This document shows positions 8,862 through 17,962 of a DNA stretch of 28,992 nucleotides, piece after piece (position 1 is the first letter of the stretch; each line of letters begins with the position of its first letter). The notes below the pieces were generated by a model. The model did no database searches, was not told the DNA's origin, and saw only the letters and a program-made list of their open reading frames with translations. The stretch covers positions 1-28,992 of the forward strand of contig CALXNI010000049.1 of the NCBI GenBank assembly GCA_944389715.1, written 5' to 3'. The DNA comes from an uncultured Clostridia bacterium. GTDB taxonomy: Bacteria > Bacillota > Clostridia > TANB77 > CAG-508. The position numbers were made by a program, and so were the translations under genes.

Positions 8862-8997
8862 TGTAATTTGCAGAACAGGGAAAAAGGGGTCAGAGCCCTA
8901 TTTCCCTATTCTCAATTATTGTTTATTTAAATAAAATATTAATATTCTAATAGGGAAATAGGGCTCTGACCCCTTTTTCCCTGTTCTACAAATTACA
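8862..8997. repeat. Large palindrome with 49-bp arms
   Basis: Left arm 8862-8910 and right arm 8949-8997 are reverse complements with one mismatch, around a 38-bp AT-rich loop. The core is AGGGGTCAGAGCCCTATTTC. It lies between the MBL gene end and the GH15 gene start, so it would fold in RNA from either strand and may act as a terminator. The arm sequence looks like a mobile small repeat inserted twice in inverted order. Confidence 0.85.
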
Positions 8998-9003
8998 CTT
9001 TAC

Positions 9004-10649
9004 CTACGAAATTATTCTTACTATTTGTTGTTCTAATTCTTTTATCTTCTCGTTTATTTCTCTTATTTCCTCATCTTTTTTGTCTTCGTCTACTATGTCT
9101 TCTTTTATCATAGCAGACATATCTTCTAATTCTTCTTTTAAAGTTGATAGTCTATCTAATACTTCTAGTCTTATATATTTATTTCTGTTTTCTATATCCA
9201 TCTTAGATTCTATAGAAATCTTTTCATCTAGTTTATACTTATCTCCATAATCTGGTATGGTTACTGGTATGTTAGTTGTTTCTAATATTTTTTCTTTTAA
9301 TATTTTTTGTCCTTCTGGTTCTCCATGAACTAAGAATATATGTTTTGGCTTTGTTATAAATGAGTAAACAAAGTTTAATAACCATTCTTGGTCTGCATGG
9401 CCAGAATATCCTTCAATATATTCTATCCTTGCATTTACAGCTATTTCTTCTCCAAATATTGTTACTTTTTTTGCTCCCCCTACTATTTTTGCTCCTAATG
9501 TTCCTGGTGCTTGGTACCCTACAAAAAGTATTGTGCTGTTTGGATTCCACAAATTATGCTTTAGGTGATGCTTAATACGGCCTACTTCACACATTCCACT
9601 TGCAGAAATAATTATTGATGGAGTGGCATTTTCGTTTAATGCCCTTGATTCTTCTGCTGTTTGTGTAAATTGTAATCCTGGAAATTCTAGTGGATTATCT
9701 CCTCTTTCTATTTCTTCTCTAACTTCTTCTTCGAATAAATCTGTATTTTTTCTAAATATTTCTGTTGCTGATATTGCAAGTGGACTATCAACATATACTG
9801 GTGCTTTCATTAATTTTTCGTATTTTTCTGCAAATTCCTCATCGTTTCTTTCTTCTTTTAATTTATTTAACTCATATAGTATTTCTTGTGTTCTTCCGAA
9901 CAGCAAATGATGGTATTACTACATTTCCTCCTTTATCTAATGTTTCTGCCACTATATTTAAAAACATTTCTGCTTTATCATCATTTCTCATATGTAGCCT
10001 TCCACCATATGTTGATTCCATTACTAAATAGTCTGCAGTTTCTATCATTGTAGGAGAATCTAATAACGGTATATCGTTATTTCCTAAATCACCTGTAAAT
10101 ACTATTTTCTTTTCTTCTCCATTTTCTTTTATCCAAACTTCTATTATGCTAGAACCTAACATATGTCCCGCATCATTATATCTTACATGTATATCTGGCG
10201 AAAGTTCTACTATTTCATCATATTTTACTGGCTTAAATATTTCTAAACAATTTATTGCATCTTGCGCAGTATAAAGTGGTGGTCTTGCTTCTAGTCCTTT
10301 TCTCATCCTTTTTCTGTTTTTCCATTCATTTTCCATTTCTTGTATATGTCCGGCTATCTGGAAGCATTATCGAACACAAATCACATGTTGCTTTATGTGC
10401 AATTACTGGATTTCTATATCCATCTACATATAATTTTGGAACCTTACCAGAATGGTCTATATGTGCATGTGTAAGTAATACATAGTCTATATCATGCACA
10501 TTAAATACAAAATCTGCATAATTTTCTCTTTCTTCTGCAGCTTTACCTTGATAAAGTCCGCAATCAATTAAAATTTTTTTACCCGCTCCTTCTAATAAAA
10601 AGTTTGATCCTGTAACTGTTTTTGTTGCACCTAAAAAAGTAATCTCCAT
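9004..10649 (-). CDS. Beta-CASP metallo-beta-lactamase (CPSF/YsH1-like RNA-processing nuclease), needs two +1 shifts
   Basis: The MBL fold shows the metal-binding motif THAHIDHSG (about residues 60-68), then NDAGHMLGS (about 152-160) and FTGDLGN (about 176-182). The beta-CASP domain includes SFAVGRTQE (about 246-254), and the C-terminal RMMBL-type part has GYSGHADQEWL and IFLVHGE. A charged coiled coil of about 70 residues ends the protein. Relatives are exo/endoribonuclease-like and their substrates are usually unknown. Two CGG sites break it: 10352-10349 (Gly100, LPDSGHIQEME) and 9898-9895 (Gly251, AVGRTQE). Skipping both gives 547 residues. Each unshifted reading stops eight codons after the CGG. 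The next gene upstream is the coiled-coil gene, 29 nt away. Confidence 0.92.
9895..9898 (-). other. CGG +1 frameshift site (CGGA, MBL Gly251)
   Basis: GTT then CGGA. The shift restores the beta-CASP signature SFAVGRTQE. Confidence 0.92.
10349..10352 (-). other. CGG +1 frameshift site (CGGA, MBL Gly100)
   Basis: AGC then CGGA. The shift restores DSGHIQE; many relatives carry DSAHIQE, so Gly is compatible but not invariant here. Confidence 0.88.
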
Positions 10650-10678
10650 TTTATCCTCCTTTGATAAATTGTAATTTA

Positions 10679-12235
10679 TTAATTAAATAATTTTATTTTT
10701 TTATTAAATTTAACATTTAAATCTATTTTTTCATTAAATTCTATTGTTCTGTCTATCATATTATCATCATAAATATTTAATGTTACTTTTTCTCCTTTTT
10801 TCTTAAACTCTATATTTAATTCATCTAAGTCAATAATGGTAGAATTAAGGATATTTGCAATTATTTCATAATTTTTTTCAATATTATTAGATAATATATT
10901 TAATGCTTTTAAATTACAAGCTCTTGTTATTAAATATTTTTCTGCCATTATTAGTTGTTCTTTAATTTCATGTAAATCTTTTATTTGCTTATCTTTATTT
11001 ACATATAATAGCTTATAATATCTAAATAAATATATATAATCTATTATTCTTCTTTTTGTTTCTATTTTACCTATTTTTTCTTGCAATGCCTTTAAAAAAT
11101 TTATTTGTAATTTTATAAATATTTCATCTTCTTGTTTTTCAAGATTGTTGCTTAAGTCTATTCCATCTAGCAAATTAAATTTCTTTTTTAATTCAAATTT
11201 AGATTTTACATAATTCATTGGTTTCATTAAAGTACTATAATGCTTTAAATCACTTAATAATTCTTTTCTTTTTGCTTGTAATTTATCTGCATATTCACTA
11301 AGGCTAAATATTTTTTCATTTTCTTTAAGTCCTTCATTTTCTTTTGCAAAATTTTCTCTTAATAATCTGTTATTATTTATAATTTCATCTATTTCTTTTA
11401 TTTGTTTTCCTATGCTTTTTTTGTTATTTGCAAGTTCTTGCAAATATTCCTTCTTGTTATCCATTTTAGCTAATTCTTGTTCCAAATTAGCTTTTTCTCT
11501 AATTAAATCTTTTTGTTTTTCTTTGCTGCTTTTTATATTTTCTATTATACTTATTCTGTATACTTCCTCTTCAATTTTTGTTGATATTTCTTCACTATAT
11601 AATTCATTTATTTTTTTGTCAAACTTTTCTATAAAATCATTTTGTTGTGCATTATAAATAAACTCTTGTAAAAATTTGTTTCCAATTAAAATCTTTATAT
11701 TCTGATAGATAACATTATAAATATAATTCTCTATTTCCTCGTAAGCGATAATCCAAGACCAACCATCAAAATCTCTTATAATTTCTTCTCTATCCATTAT
11801 ATATCCAATATTTAAAAGTTTTTCTATTGGTTCTTTTAAAATTTTATATTTATCTTTTACTATATATTTATTATCTTGTATATGATACAAACCATAAAAA
11901 ACTGTTTTTTCGTTTGGATATGATATTATTTTGTTTTTTTCTGCAATAAACTTTTTATCTCCTAATTTTGTTTTTTCATTTAATTTTGGTTTTATTAATT
12001 CTATTTCTTTGCAGTCTTTTTCTATTATTTGTATTATTTCCTCTAGTATATCTTTTTTTAAATTAGTTTCTAATTTTACTTTATTATAGTCATCATAAGC
12101 AGTTTCCATTTTATACAAAATATTAAGAAGGATATTTTTTGTTCCTTCAGAAAAAGATTTTTTTTCTAATATATTTTCTAATTGGTTATTATAATCTTTT
12201 ATATTTAATTTAGAAAAAATTTCTTCCTTTCCCAA
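10679..12235 (-). CDS. Large coiled-coil protein of unknown function
   Basis: The product is 518 residues, very rich in Lys, Glu, Ile and Asn. The N-terminal third looks globular, with a WSWIIAYEEIENYIYN stretch near residue 157. A long heptad-rich coiled coil covers roughly 230-310, and a helical C-terminal region ends in short beta strands (GEKVTLNIYDDN). There is no signal peptide, membrane helix or catalytic motif that I can recognise. It lies 25 nt downstream of ftsK and 29 nt upstream of the MBL gene, so it is probably co-transcribed with both. It has no CGG in any frame on its coding strand and reads through intact, a useful control for its broken neighbours. Confidence 0.8.
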   Translation of the reverse strand: MGKEEIFSKLNIKDYNNQLENILEKKSFSEGTKNILLNILYKMETAYDDYNKVKLETNLKKDILEEIIQIIEKDCKEIELIKPKLNEKTKLGDKKFIAEKNKIISYPNEKTVFYGLYHIQDNKYIVKDKYKILKEPIEKLLNIGYIMDREEIIRDFDGWSWIIAYEEIENYIYNVIYQNIKILIGNKFLQEFIYNAQQNDFIEKFDKKINELYSEEISTKIEEEVYRISIIENIKSSKEKQKDLIREKANLEQELAKMDNKKEYLQELANNKKSIGKQIKEIDEIINNNRLLRENFAKENEGLKENEKIFSLSEYADKLQAKRKELLSDLKHYSTLMKPMNYVKSKFELKKKFNLLDGIDLSNNLEKQEDEIFIKLQINFLKALQEKIGKIETKRRIIDYIYLFRYYKLLYVNKDKQIKDLHEIKEQLIMAEKYLITRACNLKALNILSNNIEKNYEIIANILNSTIIDLDELNIEFKKKGEKVTLNIYDDNMIDRTIEFNEKIDLNVKFNKKIKLFN

Positions 12236-12260
12236 AATTCTACCCTTCTTTCGTAATAAA

Positions 12261-14549
12261 TTATTCTTCTGTATTCTCTGCTTCTATAGGTTTTGCCATT
12301 TTTAGTTCCTGCCATTGTTCTTTAGAAACTAGAACTTGTCTTGGCTTACTTCCTTCATAACCAGATATTATTCCCCTTGCTTCCATTTGATCTATTATTC
12401 TGCCCGCTCTTGCATATCCTACTTTAAATCTTCTTTGGATAAATGAGGCCGAGGCTTGCCCTAAATCAACAACTGTATCTATTGCTTCCATTAAAAATGG
12501 ATCAACTTCTTCTTCATCTTGCTCATCTAATTCTTTATCTGTTGTATTTGCTTTTTCTATTTTTTCTAAAACATCTTCACTATATATAGGCCCACCGTTT
12601 TCTTTTAAGAAGCTAACTATTTTCTCTACTTCGCTATCTGACACAAATGCTCCTTGTATCCTTATAGGTTTTAAAACTCCTGTTGGGAAAAATAGCATAT
12701 CTCCTTTTCCTAATAGTTTTTCAGCACCTGCCGAATCTAATATTGTTCTTGAATCTACTTGAGATGTTACTGCAAATGATATTCTGCTAGCTATATTTGC
12801 TTTAATTATACCTGTAATTACATCTACAGATGGTCTTTGAGTTGCAATTACTAAATGCATTCCAGCTGCCCTTGCCATTTGTGCTAATCTACATATTGCA
12901 TCTTCTACATCATTTTTTGCAACCATCATTAAATCTGCAAGCTCATCTATAATTATAACTATCTGAGGAAGTTTTCCTTCTGCCCCATCTTTTTCTAAAG
13001 CTTCGTTATAGCCTGCTATATCTCTTACATTTTTTTCTGCAAATAAATGATACCTATTTACCATTTCTTGTACTGCCCATGCAAGTGCTCCTGCAGCTTT
13101 TTTAGGATCTGTTACAACTGGGATTAACAAATGTGGTATTCCGTTATATACTGAAAGCTCTACTACTTTAGGATCCACCATTACAAGTTTTACTTCACTT
13201 GGTTTGGCTTTATAAATAATACTAGTTATTAAAGTGTTTATACAAACACTTTTTCCGAGAACCCGTGCTTCCTGCAATTAAAACGTGAGGCATTTTTGCA
13301 ATATCTGTAACTACTGCCTCGCCTGCTGCATCTTTTCCAAGTGCAAAAGATAATTTTGATTTTGATTTTCTAAACTCATTGCTATCAATTATATCTCTTA
13401 ACGCAACAATTTCTTTTTCTTTGTTTGGTATTTCTATTCCGTACTGCTTGTTTTCCTGGGATTGGTGCTTCTATCCTTATTGTTTCTGCTGCAAGACTTA
13501 GCGCTATGTCATCTGCTAAATTCGCAATTTTACTTACTCTTACTCCTTCTGCTGGTTTCAATTCATATCTAGTAATTGAAGGTCCAACAGAAACATTCTC
13601 TACTTTTGCAGAAACTCCAAAACTATATAAAGTTTTTTGTAATTTATTTGCTGTATCGGTTACTGCTTTTTTCCCAAGTTTAGTAGTAGTTTTTCCTGGT
13701 TTTAAAAAATCTATCGGAGGAAACTCATAATTTTCATCCTCTACAGTCAATGCATGTTCCAATGTAAGTACTTCTTTTGATTTATCTTCTTTAATTTCTT
13801 CTTCTTTTTTAAATAATCCTTCATTCTCTGAATTACTTGCTATTTTTATATTTATTTGATCTTCTGTAATTATATTATTTTCATTTTTTTCATCTTTAGC
13901 CTTTATTTTTTTAGCTTTTTCTTCTTTTACATATGAATTTGAATCTTCTATTTTTAGTTTCTTTTGCTTTAATCTCTGTGCTTTTTCTTCTTGTTTTCTC
14001 TGGTTTCTTTTTTCTATATATTCTTTAAGTAATTCTGCGGGTTTTATACCAAATAAAAATATAGAATCAATTACAGCTATTCCAACAGCTAAAATAATTG
14101 TTCCTGCTTTTCCGTAGCAAGCTAATTAAGCATGTAGCACAAATTGCACCAACAGCTCCACCGCCTATATTTTGAGTTCCTTTATTATATGCTTCTACTA
14201 CTGTTTGTTCAAAACCATTATCTAAATTTAAATTTCCTTGAGAAATTTGAATAACTGTCATCACTGTTGTAATGCATAATAAAAGAACTGCATATTGCAA
14301 TATTTTTTTTATAAAATTATCTTTATCTTCATCACATGCTAAAAAAATTGCAATTGCAAATGTTCCCACTGGTATTATGTATTTTATCCATCCCATTATT
14401 CCACCTAAAATTGGGCTTAAAGTTTCTCCTATATAACCTGATTTATTATATATTAATACTGCAAGTAAGATGCTTGCAAGTATTAATGTAACTACTTCTA
14501 TATCTAATATGCTTCTATTTTTCTTTTTACTTCTTCTTCCTCTTGGCAT
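12261..14549 (-). CDS. ftsK: DNA translocase FtsK/SpoIIIE, needs three +1 shifts
   Basis: FtsK/SpoIIIE pumps chromosomal DNA through the division or sporulation septum. Residues about 18-155 hold four transmembrane helices, followed by a Lys/Glu-rich linker (about 160-260). The RecA-like motor has Walker A GSTGSGKSV (about 426-434), VMVDPKVVELS, Walker B IIIDELADLMM and ATQRPSVDVITG. The C-terminal winged-helix gamma domain contains SFIQRRFKVGYARAGRIIDQME. Three CGG sites break it: 14114-14111 (Gly146, end of the membrane region), 13441-13438 (Gly370, KQAVGIEIPN) and 13257-13254 (Gly431, the Walker A loop). Skipping all three gives 761 residues, a usual SpoIIIE/FtsK length. If each shift were inefficient, almost no full-length protein would be made. 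Confidence 0.95.
13254..13257 (-). other. CGG +1 frameshift site (CGGA, FtsK Walker A Gly431)
   Basis: TCT then CGGA-AAA-AGT. The shift restores GSTGSGKSV; the glycine is essential for ATP binding in this family. Confidence 0.95.
13438..13441 (-). other. CGG +1 frameshift site (CGGA, FtsK Gly370)
   Basis: GTA then CGGA. The shift restores PGKQAVGIEIPN, where Gly is conserved in the family. Confidence 0.93.
14111..14114 (-). other. CGG +1 frameshift site (CGGA, FtsK Gly146)
   Basis: CTA then CGGA. The shift joins LISLLG to KAGTIILAVGIAV, completing the last transmembrane helix. Confidence 0.88.
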
Positions 14550-14574
14550 TTTATTCTCCTTGCTTTACTTCAAA

Positions 14575-14642
14575 AAAGTCAGAAATTAGGAAATCAATTT
14601 AAAATTTGATTTTTCTGACTTCCGTTTAAATTTCTGACTTCC
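14575..14642. repeat. Short inverted/direct repeat cluster (CTGACTTCC units)
   Basis: AAGTCAGAAATT is followed by two direct copies of TTTCTGACTTCC, giving alternative hairpins between ftsK and the upstream coiled-coil gene. It may be a terminator or attenuator, or a degraded small repeat. Confidence 0.5.
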
Positions 14643-14650
14643 TTTAAATT

Positions 14651-15109
14651 CTATTTAAGCTCTTTTCTGTTATTCTCTATAGTTTTAATTGCTTCGTTTA
14701 ATGTTATGCTAACATTATTTATTGCACTTTCTAAATTTGCAAGTATACTATCAGCATAATCTTTTGTTCCTTTTGAAATTTCTCTTGACATTTCATTTGC
14801 AGTTTCTATAATCTCAGCTTTTTGTTCGTATGCTTTTCTTGTAATTTCATGTTCATCGATCATGGCAATAATTCTATTTTCAGCTTCTTTAACAATACCA
14901 TCTGCTTCTTTTTGAGCTTCGTCAAGAATTCTACCTCTTTCTTCCTTTACCCATTTTGCTTGTTTTAATTCATCTGGAAGTTTTAATCTTATTTCTTTTA
15001 TTATTTCTAAAACCTCTTCTTTATCTACTATTCCTTTTTCTGTAAATGGTACACTTTTGCTTCTTTCCATAATGTCCTCTAATGTTTCTAATAATGTAAA
15101 AATTTCCAT
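14651..15109 (-). CDS. Coiled-coil protein resembling V-type ATPase subunit H
   Basis: The product is 152 residues, almost wholly helical. A LLETLEDIMERSKSVPF N terminus is followed by a long charged coiled coil (about residues 50-115) containing ERGRILDEAQKEADGIVKEAE, typical of stalk proteins such as subunit H or E, or DivIVA-like scaffolds. I chose the ATG at 15109 over an upstream in-frame ATG inside rsmD, because AAGGGG lies six nt before it. It starts four nt after the rsmD stop codon, so the two are co-transcribed. The function is unknown and no V-ATPase genes are nearby. Confidence 0.7.
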   Translation of the reverse strand: MEIFTLLETLEDIMERSKSVPFTEKGIVDKEEVLEIIKEIRLKLPDELKQAKWVKEERGRILDEAQKEADGIVKEAENRIIAMIDEHEITRKAYEQKAEIIETANEMSREISKGTKDYADSILANLESAINNVSITLNEAIKTIENNRKELK

Positions 15110-15113
15110 GATT

Positions 15114-15671
15114 TTACCCCTTTCGAATGAATATGATAAGTACAATTCCATATTTTCTTGTATCATAAACTTCTAATTCGTTATATTTTTTTATTTCATC
15201 TATTTTATTTTTATCATCAGTTTCTAAAACTATTATCCCATCATCTTTAAGTAAATTATATTTTATTATATTATCTATTGCTTTTATTGCATAATCACTT
15301 TTATATGGTGGATCTAAAAATATAATATCAAATTTTTGTGAATTTTTTGATAATTGTTTTAATGTGTCTATATAATCTTTATTTAATACTTTTGCTTTAT
15401 CTATTAATTTAGTATCATTTAAGTTTTTGTTTATTATTTGTATTGCTTTATATGAATTGTCACAAAAAAATACCTCTTTTGCCCCTCTGCTTAAAGCTTC
15501 AATTCCAAGTGCCCCACTACCAGAAAATAAATCTAATATGTAAGCATCTTTTAAATCAAATTGTAAAATGCTAAACAAGGCTTCTTTTACTCTATCTAGT
15601 GTAGGTCTAGTTGCCAGGCCCTCTAATGAACTTAATTTTTTACCTCTAGCAGTTCCGCTTATTACTCTCAT
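15114..15671 (-). CDS. rsmD: 16S rRNA (guanine966-N2)-methyltransferase
   Basis: RsmD methylates G966 of 16S rRNA using S-adenosylmethionine. The 185-residue protein shows MRVISGTARGKKL at the start, TRPTLDRVKEALFSIL, the SAM-binding LDLFSGSGALGIEALSRGA (about residues 45-63) and the catalytic DPPY motif in IIFLDPPYKSDYA (about 120-124). The length is usual for the family. It is the first gene after a clear promoter (15700-15727), and the subunit-H-like gene follows at four nt. Its only CGG lies across a codon boundary (AGC-GGA). Confidence 0.93.
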   Translation of the reverse strand: MRVISGTARGKKLSSLEGLATRPTLDRVKEALFSILQFDLKDAYILDLFSGSGALGIEALSRGAKEVFFCDNSYKAIQIINKNLNDTKLIDKAKVLNKDYIDTLKQLSKNSQKFDIIFLDPPYKSDYAIKAIDNIIKYNLLKDDGIIVLETDDKNKIDEIKKYNELEVYDTRKYGIVLIIFIRKG

Positions 15672-15699
15672 AAAGCCATATACCTCTTTTGATACATAT

Positions 15700-15727
15700 A
15701 TTTTATTTCATATTTTTTATATGTCAA
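15700..15727 (-). promoter_or_regulatory. Promoter of rsmD
   Basis: On the minus strand, -35 TTGACA (15727-15722), a 16-bp spacer and -10 TAAAAT (15705-15700), about 30 nt before the rsmD ATG. Confidence 0.7.
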
Positions 15728-15924
15728 TAGAAATAATGCAATTGTAATATATATATAATATTTTTGTAACAAAAGTCAATTATTACGAGTACATTATACA
15801 TTATGTTTCCACATTTGGCAAGAAAAAATTTTTTTGTTGATTTTTTATTAAAATTTGCTGATTATTAGGGCTTGTATAAGAATTAAAATAATTGGAATTT
15901 GTGTGATTAAATTAATTTTAAATC

Positions 15925-16100
15925 TGTAGGGGTCGCACCCCTGGGCGACCCTTAAATATTGATATGCGGGTCGCCGTGGGCGGCGACCCCTACAACGTTT
16001 GCAATAATTTTGACATGTTTTTGCGGGCGATTAAAATCGCCCCTACAGCGTTTGCAATTAGATTCGTATATTTTTCGGACGGCAGATTGCCGTCCCTACA
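15925..16100. repeat. REP-like hairpin block A (four hairpins)
   Basis: Four GC-rich palindromes sit in otherwise AT-rich DNA: 15925-15951 (GGGTCGCC/GGCGACCC type), 15966-15996, 16023-16050 (GCGGGCGATT...AATCGCCC) and 16076-16100 (GGACGGCAGATTGCCGTCC). Each ends in or next to CCCTACA and they are separated by short AT-rich linkers (TTAAATATTGATATG). The rest of the gap between rsmD and the 16243 gene is AT-rich, with the rsmD promoter on one side and a terminator at 16152-16205 on the other. Blocks B and C share the same order. Confidence 0.85.
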
Positions 16101-16151
16101 TTCTAACCTCTAATCTTTAAACAACAAATTTCAATTTTTTTGCAAAATAAA

Positions 16152-16205
16152 AAACTAAAATATTAACTTTTAATGATGTTTCATTTTTTATTAATATTTT
16201 AGTTT
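16152..16205 (-). terminator. Terminator of the 16243-17616 gene
   Basis: A perfect 15-bp stem (AAACTAAAATATTAA paired with TTAATATTTTAGTTT) is followed on the minus strand by TTTATTTT, about 40 nt after the stop codon. Confidence 0.75.
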
Positions 16206-16242
16206 GATTTTATATTATTTGAATAGAAAGTTAGGTTTATTA

Positions 16243-17616
16243 TTAAGGATTATTAATTGTTATTATTGGACGAACACCAAATCCTATAATTCCACTTGCA
16301 CTAGCATTACCATCAGAAGTTACACTCCAAATTCCAGTACTATCTAAGTGCATTGTACCATTATTAGATATCAAAAATATACAAAACGACAATCTCTCAT
16401 AACTTTCGAAAGAGCCATTTAAAATATAACGTGAAGCAATATAATAACTAGATGAATCAGTAGTCTTAGCTACCCCCCAATAAGCAGCTCTTACTAAATC
16501 ATCTTCAAAAAATGTATCTCCTGCTTTCCCTACTCCATTATATGTGCTTGTTGTCCAGTCTGTTGGTATTCCATTATACATATCTGTTGTTGTATCTATA
16601 CTAGCCCCTATACTTCTTACTCCATTATTTATTGGCAAACCTTCTAAATTTTGACAATACGTGTTTATTGTGCTTATTGCATTATTATATGCATCTATTG
16701 AGTCCGATAATTTTTGTTCATCTGTTGTTGTACTTGTATATCCAATATCTAAATCTCCCCAAGTCGTTGGACTTATCGCTTCTAGTGTTTCTCCATTATC
16801 ATATAATATTGTCCATCCTTCTGTTGTTTTTTCTCCTTCTCTTCCTTGTGGTGTATATATTAATTCTAAGGATTCTGTATTGCCAATCATATTAGAACAT
16901 ATTATTTTGTATGCTTTATTATCATATTTCACACAGTAAACAAACTTTGATCCTTCTTCACCTACATAAGTAATTAAAGTCTCCACTCCCAAAGTCTGTG
17001 TCTCATCTACATCTTTTGTTGACTCATCGTCTTTAAATCCACTTGCTAAGTCAAGTATTTCTAATATAGGTCTTCCTGTCTCGTCTTGTCCTAATATATA
17101 TTTTCTAAATAAATCTGGTATCTCTTCTGTTGGAGTATCAGGCTCATCGTCTCCTCCTGGTGTTTGTGTTCCTCCATTTTGACCTGTTATTGTTCCGTCT
17201 TTATCTACTGTAAATACATTTCCAATTGGACTTGTTGCTGTAAATGGTCCTGCATCTTCTCCTGTTACAGTCCAACCTGATGGTAAGTTGTTTTGCAAAG
17301 TTTCTGCGTTTGGTATTTGTAGGTTCTCATCTAATGATGCTACTACTGCTGCCTGTAATATTTCATAGTCTTCTTGGTACTGATAATCATTTGCTGCTTG
17401 CCTTGCTTTTGTAAATAGCCCTCCATTTAATGCTACATTTATTGTTACTCCTACCAATATTAGCATTACGATTACTGTTATTATTAGGGCTATTAGGGTT
17501 ATTCCGTTGTTGTTAGTTTTCGAAATTTCAGGACAGTCCCAAAAAGTTTCAACAAGTTGACACTTTTTAGGGACAGTCCCTAGAAATTTCTTTTGTTTTT
17601 CTTTTGCTTTTTGCAT
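16243..17616 (-). CDS. Type IV prepilin-like surface protein with an inserted leader segment
   Basis: The product is 457 residues. The class III prepilin motif NNNGITLIALIITVIVMLIL is at about residues 35-54, followed by VALNGGLFTKARQAANDYQYQEDYEIL, the usual pilin N-terminal helix. A Gly/Asp/Glu/Pro-rich linker (about 148-167) leads to a C-terminal domain ending in SGIIGFGVRPIITINNP, typical of large surface-exposed pilin-like proteins in Clostridia. The basic leader is abnormally long: about 23 residues (FLGTVPKKCQLV...CPEIS) are encoded by a palindromic element inserted in frame at 17522-17590. The promoter is at 17673-17701 and a GGAGAGG-type site precedes the ATG. It is a single-gene unit. 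Whether the longer leader still allows processing is unknown. Confidence 0.82.
   Translation of the reverse strand: MQKAKEKQKKFLGTVPKKCQLVETFWDCPEISKTNNNGITLIALIITVIVMLILVGVTINVALNGGLFTKARQAANDYQYQEDYEILQAAVVASLDENLQIPNAETLQNNLPSGWTVTGEDAGPFTATSPIGNVFTVDKDGTITGQNGGTQTPGGDDEPDTPTEEIPDLFRKYILGQDETGRPILEILDLASGFKDDESTKDVDETQTLGVETLITYVGEEGSKFVYCVKYDNKAYKIICSNMIGNTESLELIYTPQGREGEKTTEGWTILYDNGETLEAISPTTWGDLDIGYTSTTTDEQKLSDSIDAYNNAISTINTYCQNLEGLPINNGVRSIGASIDTTTDMYNGIPTDWTTSTYNGVGKAGDTFFEDDLVRAAYWGVAKTTDSSSYYIASRYILNGSFESYERLSFCIFLISNNGTMHLDSTGIWSVTSDGNASASGIIGFGVRPIITINNP
17522..17590. repeat. 69-bp palindromic element inserted in a prepilin leader
   Basis: The two ends are GAAATTTC; inside are GGACAGTCCC and GGGACAGTCCC, then AAAAAGTTTCAAC and GTTGACACTTTTT. 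The whole is a near-perfect palindrome of 69 bp, a multiple of three, read in frame as 23 residues. Confidence 0.85.
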
Positions 17617-17672
17617 TTGTTTTTCTCCTCTCCTTCTTTTGTATTATTGATTTGTTTTTATTATTTATGTAC

Positions 17673-17701
17673 ATTATAAGTTATATGTTTTTACAAGTCA
17701 A
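17673..17701 (-). promoter_or_regulatory. Promoter of the 16243-17616 gene
   Basis: On the minus strand, -35 TTGACT (17701-17696), a 17-bp spacer and -10 TATAAT (17678-17673). Confidence 0.75.
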
Positions 17702-17792
17702 TATTCTTTTTTGTTTTTTTGAGGAGGTTTTGTTGTTTTATTATTGTTCAGTCTAAAATTATAATTTGTGTGAGGGAATTAATTTTAAAATC

Positions 17793-17913
17793 TGTAGGGG
17801 TCGCACCCCTGGGCGACCCTTAAATATTGATATGCGGGTCGCCGTGGGCGGCGACCCCTACAACGTCTGCAATTAATTTTGTTTTTTTCGGACGGCAGAT
17901 TGCCGTCCCTACA
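17793..17913. repeat. REP-like hairpin block B (three hairpins)
   Basis: It has the same first two hairpins and linkers as block A (17793-17819 and 17834-17864), then the GGACGGCAGATTGCCGTCC hairpin (17889-17913). The third hairpin of block A is missing. It is followed by four copies of a CTAATCTCTAAT-like repeat before the ATPase stop codon. Confidence 0.85.
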
Positions 17914-17962
17914 TTCTAACCTCTAATCTCTAATCTCTAATCTCTGAATAACAAATTACAAT

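Noticed and set aside
15925..16100. CRISPR array
   Set aside because: The hairpins differ in stem sequence and spacing is irregular, with no constant repeat and unique spacer pattern; no cas genes are present.
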